Shown: positions 8,231-17,057 of the stretch, one piece after another
Numbering within the stretch: the first letter of the stretch is position 1
Layout: every line of letters starts with the position of its first letter
NCBI GenBank assembly: GCA_021771695.1
Contig: JAETON010000001.1
Span: forward strand, 62,001-126,000
From: Lachnospiraceae bacterium
GTDB lineage: Bacteria > Bacillota > Clostridia > Lachnospirales > Lachnospiraceae
Direction of reading: 5' to 3'
Length of the DNA: 64,000 nt
Notes under the pieces: model-generated
What the model was told of the DNA's origin: nothing
The model's database searches: none
What the model saw: the letters and a program-made list of their open reading frames with translations, nothing else
Made by a program: the position numbers and the translations under genes

Positions 8231-10681
8231 CTATTTTACAGTTTCAAGTTTCCAAATCTTGTCATTGTACTCAGCAATGGTTCTATCAGAAGAGAAGAAT
8301 CCAGATTTCGCAGTATTTACAATTGCCATCTTTGTCCACTCATCATGATGATTTACATAAGTATCATAAACTCTGTCAAATACTTCAATATAAGACGGTA
8401 AATCGTATAATACGAAATACTGGTCCGGCTGTCCATATTCACCGAATAATAAGGACTGGTAAATATCAGAATATTTTCTTCTTCCATATCTTGGAAGATC
8501 ACCATCAACCAGGCAGTTACATACATCACGAATGTATGGGTTCTTTTCAAAAATTGTACCTGGATTATAAGTATGGTAATGTTTCATATTGTTGATTTCA
8601 TCAACGACTGCACCAAAGATAAAGATGTTATCTTCTCCAACCTGTTCATAAATCTCAACATTTGCACCATCCATAGTTCCCAGTGTAATGGCACCATTCA
8701 TCATGAACTTCATATTTCCTGTTCCTGATGCTTCCAAACCTGCAGTAGACAACTGCTCACTAATATCAGCTGCCGGAATTAACATTTCTGCAACAGATAC
8801 AGAGTAGTTTTCCACAAAGACAACCTGCATTTTATCTTTTACTGCTGGATCGCTGTTTACCATATCACTAATAGAATTAATCAAACGGATAATATCTTTT
8901 GCTCTTGCATATCCAGGAGCTGCTTTTGCACCAAAAATAAATGTAATTGGTGTGCTAATGTAATCAGGATTTTTCTTAACCTGCTGATACATATAAATAA
9001 TATGCAGACATTTCAAAAGCTGACGTTTATATTCATGCAGTCTCTTACACTGTACATCAAAAATAGAATTTGGATTAATCTTAACTCCCTGTTTTTCTTC
9101 CAGATATTTTGCAAAACGAACTTTGTTCTTCTGCTTGATTTCATCATATTTTTTACAGAAATCTTTGTCATCTTTCATTGGAAGCACTTTCTCAAACAAT
9201 CTGTAATCTTTCAGAATATCACCTTTTACATGCTTCTGTACCAATTCACACAATTCCGGATTTGCCAGTGCAAACCATCTTCTATGTGTAATACCATTAG
9301 TAATTGCAAGATATTTCTGAGGGTATAGATTATATGAGTCATGGAACAACTGCTGTTTGATAATATCTCCATGCAGCTGTGATACGCCATTTACTCTATG
9401 ACAGACAGCTACACATAAGTTAGCCATACGAATCTGCCCGTTTCCAATAATGGACATATATGCAATCTTTCCTTCGTCATTCCCATAGTAAGTGCGGAGT
9501 TTATTGCAGTATTTCTCATTCATGATACAGATAATCTGATAAATTCGTGGAAGCAGAAGCTTGAACATATTTTCATCCCAGCATTCCAATGCTTCAGACA
9601 TAATTGTATGGTTTGTATAGTTAAATACTTTGCTTACAACATCATAAGCTTCTTCCCATCCAAAACCTTCTTCATCCATAAGAATCCTCATTAATTCCGG
9701 AATTGCCAAAGTTGGATGTGTATCATTGATCTGTACAACTGCGTAATCAGGAAGAGTGTGTAAATCTCCTCTTCGTTCTTTATGATGTTTCACTGCCAGC
9801 TGCATTGTTGCAGATGTCAGGAAATAGAACTGTTTTAATCGCAGCATTTTTCCCTGCATATGATCGTCTGCAGGATACAGCACTTTAGAAATAACCTCAG
9901 CAAATGCCTGATCTGCCATCGCTTTGTCATAAATTCCTTCATTGAAAGAATGAAGGTCAAAGCGCTGTTTGCTTCTTGCACTCCATAAACGTAATGTTGC
10001 CGGTGTATGACTCTTATAACCAATAACTGGCACATCGTATGGAACTGCTACAACTGTATTGTAATCTTTATGAACAATCTTTAATCCTTCATCTGTCCAA
10101 TTTTCTTCGATTGTTCCATTGAAATGTACTTCTACACTTAATTCCGGACGTTCCACTTCCCACATATGTCCATCACGAAGCCAGTCATCTTCCACTTCAA
10201 TCTGAGTTCCGTCAATAATTTTCTGTTTAAATAAACCAAATTCGTAACGAATACCACATCCAATTACCGGAAGATCCAAGGTTGCTAAAGATTCAAGGAA
10301 ACATGCTGCAAGTCTACCCAGACCTCCATTTCCTAATCCTGCATCCTGCTCTTCATCTGCGATTGCATCAAAGTCAATTCCCATATAGGCAAATGCTTCT
10401 TTGTAATCTTTATACATTCCTTCATTAATTAAATTGTTAGAAAATGCACGGCCCATTAAAAACTCTGCAGACATATAATATAACTTCTTTACACCTTCGT
10501 CTTCTACCTGCTTACGGCTTGAGGTCCACTGTGCCATAATATCATCACGGATACATCCTGCTGCTGCTTTATAAATCTCATCATTGGTAGCATCTTCCAA
10601 AGTTGTACCATAACCATTAATCAGCTTATTCTCTATTTCACTAACAATACTTTTTACCTTATTGCTGCTAAACGCTTTCAT
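8231..10681 (-). CDS. glgP: Glycogen/maltodextrin phosphorylase
   Basis: This GT35 enzyme releases glucose-1-phosphate from alpha-1,4-glucans. Recognisable segments are the N-terminal LGNGGLGRLAACFLES, RRWFALANPEL, and EASGTGNMKFMMNGA, which holds the pyridoxal-phosphate lysine. The 816-residue length fits the family. I moved the start from the TTG at 10702 to the ATG at 10681 (MKAFSSNKV) because the AAAGGAG site lies inside the longer version, 11 nt before this ATG. It lies 40 nt downstream of glgA in the same operon, so synthesis and breakdown enzymes are co-transcribed. Confidence 0.97.
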   Translation of the reverse strand: MKAFSSNKVKSIVSEIENKLINGYGTTLEDATNDEIYKAAAGCIRDDIMAQWTSSRKQVEDEGVKKLYYMSAEFLMGRAFSNNLINEGMYKDYKEAFAYMGIDFDAIADEEQDAGLGNGGLGRLAACFLESLATLDLPVIGCGIRYEFGLFKQKIIDGTQIEVEDDWLRDGHMWEVERPELSVEVHFNGTIEENWTDEGLKIVHKDYNTVVAVPYDVPVIGYKSHTPATLRLWSARSKQRFDLHSFNEGIYDKAMADQAFAEVISKVLYPADDHMQGKMLRLKQFYFLTSATMQLAVKHHKERRGDLHTLPDYAVVQINDTHPTLAIPELMRILMDEEGFGWEEAYDVVSKVFNYTNHTIMSEALECWDENMFKLLLPRIYQIICIMNEKYCNKLRTYYGNDEGKIAYMSIIGNGQIRMANLCVAVCHRVNGVSQLHGDIIKQQLFHDSYNLYPQKYLAITNGITHRRWFALANPELCELVQKHVKGDILKDYRLFEKVLPMKDDKDFCKKYDEIKQKNKVRFAKYLEEKQGVKINPNSIFDVQCKRLHEYKRQLLKCLHIIYMYQQVKKNPDYISTPITFIFGAKAAPGYARAKDIIRLINSISDMVNSDPAVKDKMQVVFVENYSVSVAEMLIPAADISEQLSTAGLEASGTGNMKFMMNGAITLGTMDGANVEIYEQVGEDNIFIFGAVVDEINNMKHYHTYNPGTIFEKNPYIRDVCNCLVDGDLPRYGRRKYSDIYQSLLFGEYGQPDQYFVLYDLPSYIEVFDRVYDTYVNHHDEWTKMAIVNTAKSGFFSSDRTIAEYNDKIWKLETVK

Positions 10682-10721
10682 CTTGTGTTTCTCTCCTTTC
10701 AAAACTCATGTCCTTTCTATT

Positions 10722-12167
10722 CTACAAGATGCTTTTGTACATTTCAAGATATTTTTTTGCAGAATTTGCAAAACTATTGTCAGATTCCATTGCCCTTTGA
10801 ATCAAGCCTTGCTTTCTTTCCGGATCTTCGATTGCCCATAATGCATAACGAATTGCACCTAACATTTCATGTGCATTGTAATTTACAAAGGAGAATCCAT
10901 TTCCTGTATTTTCATACTCATTATAGCCTTGCACCGTATCACGGAGACCGCCTGTCTCACGGACAATCGGCAAGGTTCCATAACGAAGGGCAATCATCTG
11001 AGAGATACCGCAAGGTTCAAATTTTGACGGCATCAAAAACAGATCACTTGCTGCATATATCTTATGGGCAATTGTATTATCATATGCAATATAAGAACAA
11101 ACTCTTCCTTTATATTTTCCTTCCATATAGCGGAAAAATTCTTCATATTCATGATCACCGGTTCCAAGAATTACCATGGCAGCATTTTCTGTACACATGA
11201 TTTCATCCATCATGTATTTTACAAGATCTAACCCTTTTTGTGCTGTCAATCTTGTTACCATACCAATTATCGGTACATCCGGATCAATTGTAAGTCCAAG
11301 ACTCTCTATTAACTCTGCCTTATTCTTTTCTTTACCAGACAGGTCATCTTTACTAAAATGATATGGAATCAATGGATCTGTCTCTGGATTAAATTCTTCC
11401 ACATTCATTCCATTTAAAATTCCCCATGTATCACCGGCTCTTGCATTCAAAATGCCTTCCTGACGATATGCAAATTCCGGACTTCTGATTTCCTGTGCAT
11501 AACTTGGGCTGACAGTGCTCAATTGATCTGCAAATACCAATGCTGCTTTCATAAAACTTGCACATTCATAATTATGCATAAATTCCGGAGTATCATAACG
11601 TGGATCGATTCCAAGCCATTGCTGGAACCATTCAAATCCGAATTCTCCTTGATACATCATATTATGAATTGTAAAAATCGTCTTAGAACGCCCGATTTCC
11701 CAATGTCCATACTGAGTTCTCAATAAAATCGGAATCAAACCTGTCTGCCAGTCATTACAGTGAAGTATGTCTGGAATAAATCCAATACGGCTTGCGGCTT
11801 CAATGACGGCACGGCAGAAGAAAGCATACTGCTCTCCTTCTGCAAGTCCGCCTCTGTATACAGCGTCTCCAAAATAATCTTCATTATCAATCAAATAATA
11901 AGTTACATCATTATATACAAGTTCTTCAACTCCTACATAAGCTTCTCCGCCGTTAAATCCGATATAAAAATCTGCAAGATGTTTCGTCTGCTCTGCGTAT
12001 TTCCATTTCATCTGACTATGAAAAGGCATCATTACTCTCGCATCTGCTCCAATTTTATTTAATTCTTTCGGAAGAGTTCCCATAACATCGGCCAGCCCCC
12101 CAAGTTTTACAAATGGAGCACATTCTGCTGCTACTAATAATACGTCCAATACGCTTTCTTTACTCAT
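10722..12167 (-). CDS. glgA: Glycogen synthase (ADP-glucose)
   Basis: This GT5 glycosyltransferase extends alpha-1,4-glucan chains from ADP-glucose. The N-terminal ADP-glucose-binding KxGGL motif is seen in FVKLGGLADVMGTLP. Other landmarks are HCNDWQTGLIPILL and the C-terminal PSKFEPCGISQMIALRYGTLP. The start is the ATG at 12167 (MSKESVLDV), with AAAGGAG 9 nt upstream; the track start adds 20 residues without an RBS. The 481-residue length is typical. It overlaps the end of glgD by 8 nt (ATGAGTAA), pointing to translational coupling. Confidence 0.97.
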   Translation of the reverse strand: MSKESVLDVLLVAAECAPFVKLGGLADVMGTLPKELNKIGADARVMMPFHSQMKWKYAEQTKHLADFYIGFNGGEAYVGVEELVYNDVTYYLIDNEDYFGDAVYRGGLAEGEQYAFFCRAVIEAASRIGFIPDILHCNDWQTGLIPILLRTQYGHWEIGRSKTIFTIHNMMYQGEFGFEWFQQWLGIDPRYDTPEFMHNYECASFMKAALVFADQLSTVSPSYAQEIRSPEFAYRQEGILNARAGDTWGILNGMNVEEFNPETDPLIPYHFSKDDLSGKEKNKAELIESLGLTIDPDVPIIGMVTRLTAQKGLDLVKYMMDEIMCTENAAMVILGTGDHEYEEFFRYMEGKYKGRVCSYIAYDNTIAHKIYAASDLFLMPSKFEPCGISQMIALRYGTLPIVRETGGLRDTVQGYNEYENTGNGFSFVNYNAHEMLGAIRYALWAIEDPERKQGLIQRAMESDNSFANSAKKYLEMYKSIL

Positions 12168-13293
12168 TAATACTTGCTCCTTTCGGAATGAATACCGGAT
12201 GGTTAGAAGATCCTGCCAAATGAGCATTTGAGTACACTTTTACATGGCGATCCAAAATTGTATGATCAATATCTGCACCTTGCGCAATAAATCCTTCTGC
12301 CATGACAATAGAATTTTTCACAACTGCACCTTCATCAATCTTAGATTCACGGAAAATAATAGAGTTTTCAACAGTTCCATTAATTTCACATCCACTGGAA
12401 ATCAAGCTGTTGCTGACGCTTGCATTTGATCCATATTTTGCTGGAGATCCATCGGCAGTTTTTGTATAAATCGGACGATCACCACAGAATAATTCTTCTG
12501 TAACTTCACTTTTCAATAAATCCATATTTACATTATAATATGCTTCCACAGAAGTAATACATCCCACATATCCTTTGAATTCATATCCTTGAATTTTCAG
12601 ACGGTCAAAGTTTGGAATGATTACATCAAAGAAGAAATGCTTCTTATTATGTGCTACTGCATCTTCAATTAAATCAATCAGCAGTGTCCGTTTCATAATG
12701 TACACATCCATATTCTTTTTATTAGAACGATGTTTTACTTCAGAATAGCACATATTTGTAATTGTATCGTCTTCATCTGTCTTCATATATACACCATCGA
12801 AATCAACATTTGTTTCATCTCCGGTTACATCGTAATACATCACTGTAATATCTGCATCTGCTTTGATATGTTTTTTCAGCATATCATTAAAATCTGCATT
12901 AAACACAACATAGGAACGTCCAAGCAGCACATATTCTTCTTTTGCTTTTTTCAAGAAATTCAAAGTTCCTCGAAGTCCATCCATAACACTTGCATATTCT
13001 CCTGTTGGAGATGATCCTGTGATATATGGCGGGAAGATATATAACCCATCATTTTTTCTGCTCAGTCCATATGCTTTTCCAGAACCAACATGGCTTAAAA
13101 GAGAATCATAATTTCTTCTTGTCAAAAGACCAATGTTTTTTATTCCAGCATTGACCATATTACTCAATAAAAAGTCTACTGCACGATAACGTCCGCCCAC
13201 TGGCAGTGCAGACAAACTTCTGGAACGAACCAAATCTCTTAATTTTCTATTTTCTTCACCTGCATTAATAATGCCTAACATACGATTATTCAT
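12160..13293 (-). CDS. glgD: GlgD-type ADP-glucose pyrophosphorylase subunit
   Basis: This is the second, GlgC-like subunit found in many Firmicutes. It forms a hetero-oligomer with GlgC and in studied cases is nearly inactive alone but tunes the enzyme. The nucleotidyltransferase fold is clear (PVGGRYRAVDFLLSNMVNAGI), followed by a C-terminal left-handed beta-helix. The usual N-terminal pyrophosphorylase loop GGxGxRL is replaced by NAGEENRKLRDL, as expected for the non-catalytic subunit. AGGAGG stands before the ATG. It sits 12 nt after glgC. Confidence 0.95.
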   Translation of the reverse strand: MNNRMLGIINAGEENRKLRDLVRSRSLSALPVGGRYRAVDFLLSNMVNAGIKNIGLLTRRNYDSLLSHVGSGKAYGLSRKNDGLYIFPPYITGSSPTGEYASVMDGLRGTLNFLKKAKEEYVLLGRSYVVFNADFNDMLKKHIKADADITVMYYDVTGDETNVDFDGVYMKTDEDDTITNMCYSEVKHRSNKKNMDVYIMKRTLLIDLIEDAVAHNKKHFFFDVIIPNFDRLKIQGYEFKGYVGCITSVEAYYNVNMDLLKSEVTEELFCGDRPIYTKTADGSPAKYGSNASVSNSLISSGCEINGTVENSIIFRESKIDEGAVVKNSIVMAEGFIAQGADIDHTILDRHVKVYSNAHLAGSSNHPVFIPKGASINE

Positions 13294-13305
13294 ATTTCAA
13301 TCCTC

Positions 13306-14490
13306 CTAATGTAAGATGGTGTCCGGGTAAACCATTGCACCGTCTTCAACAACTGCTTTTTCCAGTGCTACACTATGATATCCAATCACAGTAACTTCCT
13401 GTCCTTCTCCAACAGTACATTCTTTTTCAATTACTACTTCTTCGTCAATCAAAGCTTTGTCAATCTTACAATTTTCACGAACAACTGTATTCGACATGAT
13501 TACACTGTTTTTCACAACGCTTCCTTTTCCAATCTTAACGCCAGGATGGATAACACAGTTTTCAACTTCACCTTCAATCAGACAGCCGTCTGCAAGAATG
13601 CTGTTTTTCACACTAGCTTCTTTTGTTACAAAATGAGGCGGCAATGCATAGTTTCTTGTGTAAATTTTCATTCTCTCGTCATTTAAATCTACCGGGGAAT
13701 TTGGATCTAACAATTCCATATTTGCTTCCCATAAACTATCAATTGTTCCTACATCTCTCCAGTATCCTTCAAAGTCGTAAGCATACATCTTCTTACCTTC
13801 TTCTAACAGACGAGGAATGATATTCATACCAAAGTCATGAGAAGAATCCGGATCATTTGCATCGTCAATTAAATACTGACGGATTAATTTGTAATTGAAG
13901 ATATACAGACCCATAGAAGCTTTTGTACTCTTAGGTTCTGCTGGTTTTTCTTCAAACTCATAAATACGGTTATCATCATCTGTATTCATGATACCAAAAC
14001 GTTTTGCTTCTTCATAAGTTACATTTAATACAGAGATTGTACAATCTGCACCCTTTTCTTTATGGTACTGGAGCATCTTTTCATAGTCCATTGTACAAAT
14101 CTGGTCACCTGATAAAACAATAATATAATCAGGATCATAATTGTCGATAAAGTTAATGTTCTGATAAATTGCATCTGCTGTTCCACGATACCAGTTTCCT
14201 GTTTCCCCGCGTACATAAGGCGGCAGTACATACGCTCCGCCAGTCAAACTGTCCAAATCCCATGGGCCGCCGGTTCCAATATAAGAATTCAGTTCCAATG
14301 GTTCATACTGTGTCAAAACACCAACTGTATCAATTCCTGAGTTGGAACAGTTTGATAGTGGAAAATCAATAATTTTATACTTTCCACCATAGGACACTGC
14401 AGGTTTTGCCTTCTTCTGAGTCAAAGCATACAGTCTGCTTCCCTGCCCTCCAGCAAGGAGCATTGCAACAATCTCTTTTTTGTTAATCAT
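13306..14490 (-). CDS. glgC: Glucose-1-phosphate adenylyltransferase (ADP-glucose pyrophosphorylase), catalytic subunit
   Basis: This makes ADP-glucose from glucose-1-phosphate and ATP, the committed step of glycogen synthesis. The catalytic loop [15 protein letters not shown] is intact, followed by [20 protein letters not shown] and [12 protein letters not shown]. The C-terminal beta-helix shows hexapeptide repeats ([21 protein letters not shown]). AGGAGG lies 10 nt upstream of the ATG. The 394-residue length is usual. It lies 128 nt after glgB; I saw no terminator in that gap, so co-transcription is likely. Confidence 0.97.
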   Translation of the reverse strand: MINKKEIVAMLLAGGQGSRLYALTQKKAKPAVSYGGKYKIIDFPLSNCSNSGIDTVGVLTQYEPLELNSYIGTGGPWDLDSLTGGAYVLPPYVRGETGNWYRGTADAIYQNINFIDNYDPDYIIVLSGDQICTMDYEKMLQYHKEKGADCTISVLNVTYEEAKRFGIMNTDDDNRIYEFEEKPAEPKSTKASMGLYIFNYKLIRQYLIDDANDPDSSHDFGMNIIPRLLEEGKKMYAYDFEGYWRDVGTIDSLWEANMELLDPNSPVDLNDERMKIYTRNYALPPHFVTKEASVKNSILADGCLIEGEVENCVIHPGVKIGKGSVVKNSVIMSNTVVRENCKIDKALIDEEVVIEKECTVGEGQEVTVIGYHSVALEKAVVEDGAMVYPDTILH

Positions 14491-14618
14491 AACTCTTTTT
14501 CCTCCTAATTTTTTGATCTTTGATCATTATTATTTATTTTTACTTCTTTATGAGTAGGCGTTTTATTTTCCGTTTTCTCCTTTTCTATTCAAATCTTGTT
14601 TCCAGTTCCCTTTATATT

Positions 14619-16691
14619 TCAGGCTTTTGGCTTTGTTTCTGCTTTTTTCTTCGTTCCCGCCTTTGCCTTCATTGTCTTTTCTGTTTTTTTCTCTGCTGCC
14701 TTCTTTTCTGCTGCTTTTTTTGTTGTGGTTTTCTTCGCAGCTGCTGTCTTTTTCTTTGGTTTCTCTTCTACTTCTTCCACTTTATAGTACACAACACTTA
14801 ATGGTTTCAAAGAAACAGCCGCTACTGTCTGATATGCAGCTTTTCCCTTTCCGCCTTTGACTCTGACACGTTTTGTTCTGATTTTATTTTCACTGAGATC
14901 ACCGTCTCCGCCGAATTCCAGTTCATTGCTGTCCAGAATCTTTGTAAGCTTTGCCTTCTTGTCCATCGGTATCGGATATTTTTCCCGTTCTACCGGTGTA
15001 AAATTGCAGACACACAGAATTTCATCCTGCTTTTTCCCACGGCGTTTTTTTGCTTTTCTCACAAAGGCTACCACGCTGTGATCTGCATCTCTTTGCAGCC
15101 TCCACTCAAATCCTTCCGGTTTCATATCCTGTTCATAAAATGCCGGCTCATTTTTATAAAGCTCATTTAATCTTGCTACATAGCTGTTAAAAGAACGATG
15201 CATTTCATAATCATCGATTAAGAACCAATCCAATTGTTCTTTATCACGCCACTCTACGAACTGAGCAAATTCACCGCCCATAAACAGAAGTTTCTTTCCA
15301 GGATGAGCATATGTGAATCCATACAGAGCTCTAAGTGAAGAGAATTTTTCTTCATAAGATCCACTCATTTTATTAATCATAGAACCTTTTCCATGAACAA
15401 CCTCATCATGAGAATATGGAAGAATATAATTTTCGCTGTATGCATAATCCATAGAAAATGTAATTGCTCCATGATTATCTTTTCGATACAATGGGTCCAA
15501 TTCCATATAATAAAGGGTATCATGCATATATCCCATATTCCATTTATATACAAATCCTAATCCATCGGGATCATTAATATCACTTGTAACTTTTGGGAAT
15601 GCTGTAGATTCTTCAGCAATTGTCAAAAATCCTTCATAAGTAGAACGAAGTGCAGTATTTAAATTCTTTAGGAAATTAATTGATTCATAATTGATATTGG
15701 TTCCGTCTTCATTTGGAATAAATTCTCCTTGCTGTTTTCCAAAATCCAAATACAACATGGCACTGACTGCATCAATGCGGATTCCATCCACATGATAAAC
15801 ATCCGCAAAGAATATCGCACTGGATACTAAGAAACTTTGTACTTCCGGTTTTCCATAATTAAACAGCAAGGTTCCCCAGTCCGGCTGACTTCCTTTTCGT
15901 GGATCTTCATGATCATAAATATGTGTTCCATCAAACATTGCCAGACCATGTTCATCTCTTGGAAAATGTGCAGGTACCCAGTCTAAAATAACGCCGATGC
16001 CTGCTTTATGCATCTCATTGACAAAGTAATTAAAATCTTCCGGCGTTCCGTATCTTGAAGTAACAGAATAATATCCTGTCACCTGATATCCCCATGAAAG
16101 ATCATATGGATACTCTGTAATCGGCATTAACTCTACATGGGTATATCCCATCTTATGCAAATACGGAATCAGCATGTCTGCAATTTCACGATAATTATAA
16201 AATTCCCGTTCTTCCTCTTCCGGCATTCTCCATGTTCCAAGATGAATTTCATAGATGGACATCGGCTGGTCTAATGCCTGCCTTTTCTTTCTCTGGTTCA
16301 CAAACCTTTTATCTGCCCACTTAAAATCATCAAAGTCCCAAACCCTAGAAGCAGTGTCCGGGCGGCACTCTGAACAAAAAGCAAAAGGATCACTCTTATA
16401 ACGGCATTTTCCGTCATACCCTTCTACATGATATTTGTACAAATCACCTTTTTTGAGGCCCGCTATTTCAATCGTATATATTCCGTCTTTGTCACTTTTC
16501 ATCGGATGTGATAATGGATTCCAGAAATTAAAATCCCCTACCAGACTAACTGACTTTGCATTCGGTGCCCATACAGTGAATCGATGGGTTTTCGTCTCTT
16601 TCTGGTAATGGCACCCAAAAGTAAGATAAGCTTTTCGTGCTTTTCCCGTCTGAAACAAATACAAGTCATCACGATTTATAGCTTCATTCAT
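14619..16691 (-). CDS. glgB: 1,4-alpha-glucan branching enzyme with Lys-rich C-terminal tail
   Basis: This GH13 enzyme introduces alpha-1,6 branches. It has a CBM48-like N-terminal module (FTVWAPNAKSVSLVGDFNFWN) and a barrel with catalytic motifs GIRIDAVSAMLY, TIAEESTAFP and LPYSHDEVVHGK. The start is the ATG at 16691 (MNEAINRDD), with GGAGG 9 nt upstream; the track start at 16712 lacks one. The normal enzyme seems to end near VVYYKVEEVEE. About 45 further residues follow, made almost only of K, A, T and E (KKKTAAAKKTTTKKAAEKK), a histone-H1-like low-complexity tail not expected in GlgB. It is the first gene of the operon. Confidence 0.95.
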   Translation of the reverse strand: MNEAINRDDLYLFQTGKARKAYLTFGCHYQKETKTHRFTVWAPNAKSVSLVGDFNFWNPLSHPMKSDKDGIYTIEIAGLKKGDLYKYHVEGYDGKCRYKSDPFAFCSECRPDTASRVWDFDDFKWADKRFVNQRKKRQALDQPMSIYEIHLGTWRMPEEEEREFYNYREIADMLIPYLHKMGYTHVELMPITEYPYDLSWGYQVTGYYSVTSRYGTPEDFNYFVNEMHKAGIGVILDWVPAHFPRDEHGLAMFDGTHIYDHEDPRKGSQPDWGTLLFNYGKPEVQSFLVSSAIFFADVYHVDGIRIDAVSAMLYLDFGKQQGEFIPNEDGTNINYESINFLKNLNTALRSTYEGFLTIAEESTAFPKVTSDINDPDGLGFVYKWNMGYMHDTLYYMELDPLYRKDNHGAITFSMDYAYSENYILPYSHDEVVHGKGSMINKMSGSYEEKFSSLRALYGFTYAHPGKKLLFMGGEFAQFVEWRDKEQLDWFLIDDYEMHRSFNSYVARLNELYKNEPAFYEQDMKPEGFEWRLQRDADHSVVAFVRKAKKRRGKKQDEILCVCNFTPVEREKYPIPMDKKAKLTKILDSNELEFGGDGDLSENKIRTKRVRVKGGKGKAAYQTVAAVSLKPLSVVYYKVEEVEEKPKKKTAAAKKTTTKKAAEKKAAEKKTEKTMKAKAGTKKKAETKPKA

Positions 16692-16821
16692 AGTACAATT
16701 CCTCCTTCTCATTTTTATTTACATCACAATTCAAATCACTGATGTTCATGGAAATGCTGACTCCCCGCAAAGCATTATTTCTCTCATAAGATTCATAAGA
16801 AAAACTTTCGCCAGATAAATA

Positions 16822-16873
16822 AAAGCGTAAATATACCCTTTACATATCTCTTGTAAAGGGTCATTTACGCTTT
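16822..16873 (-). terminator. Strong terminator between ilvA and glgB
   Basis: In the minus direction AAAGCGTAAAT-GA-CCCTTTACA pairs with TGTAAAGGG-TAT-ATTTACGCTTT around a 7-nt loop, giving about 20 bp, followed by TTTTATTTAT. It ends either the ilvA transcript, a short RNA from the promoter at 16970-16998, or an attenuated glgB leader. Confidence 0.85.
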
Positions 16874-16963
16874 CTAATTCTATCCATTATTACCATGATG
16901 TATAGCAAAGAACGTGGCATGCTGTCCAATTACAAGACGCTCATATTTTTTTATCATTTCCAT
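16822..16963 (-). ncRNA. Candidate small RNA or glgB-operon leader
   Basis: The interval is bounded by a promoter with TTGAAT-N17-TATAGT upstream and a strong intrinsic terminator downstream, giving a predicted transcript of about 140 nt. It matches no RNA family I recognise by eye. A segment reading TGTAATTGG could pair with CCCTTTACA of the terminator (7 of 9 positions), so attenuation of glgB is also possible. Confidence 0.4.
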
Positions 16964-16969
16964 ATCTTT

Positions 16970-16998
16970 ACTATACCAAATTTCAGAGAATAATTCAA
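16970..16998 (-). promoter_or_regulatory. Sigma-A-type promoter reading toward glgB
   Basis: On the minus strand TTGAAT (16993-16998) is followed after 17 nt by TATAGT (16970-16975), in the spacer after ilvA. Confidence 0.55.
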
Positions 16999-17057
16999 CA
17001 AATTGCACAAAATTTAATACATTAAACGTAAGTTATTTTGTCAAAAAGCCAATAAAT

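Larger units (their letters stand above)
16692..17057. other. Non-coding gap upstream of the glycogen operon
   Basis: This 366-base gap holds a minus-strand promoter-like pair (16970-16998), a very strong minus-strand terminator (16822-16873) and a 130-base stretch before glgB with no clear second promoter. The only ORF, 27 codons from an ATG at 16963, has no RBS and begins about where transcription should start, so I do not call it a gene. Confidence 0.6.

Noticed and set aside
14520-14860. Plus-strand ORFs of 93, 63 and 77 residues rich in F, L and S opposite the glgB end
   Set aside because: They are antisense shadows of the AAA/GCA-rich glgB tail and the AT-rich spacer; no RBS and low-complexity composition.
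16883-16963. 27-codon ORF beginning MEMIKKYERLV between ilvA and glgB
   Set aside because: It has no ribosome binding site and its ATG coincides with the predicted transcription start; kept only as part of the RNA candidate.
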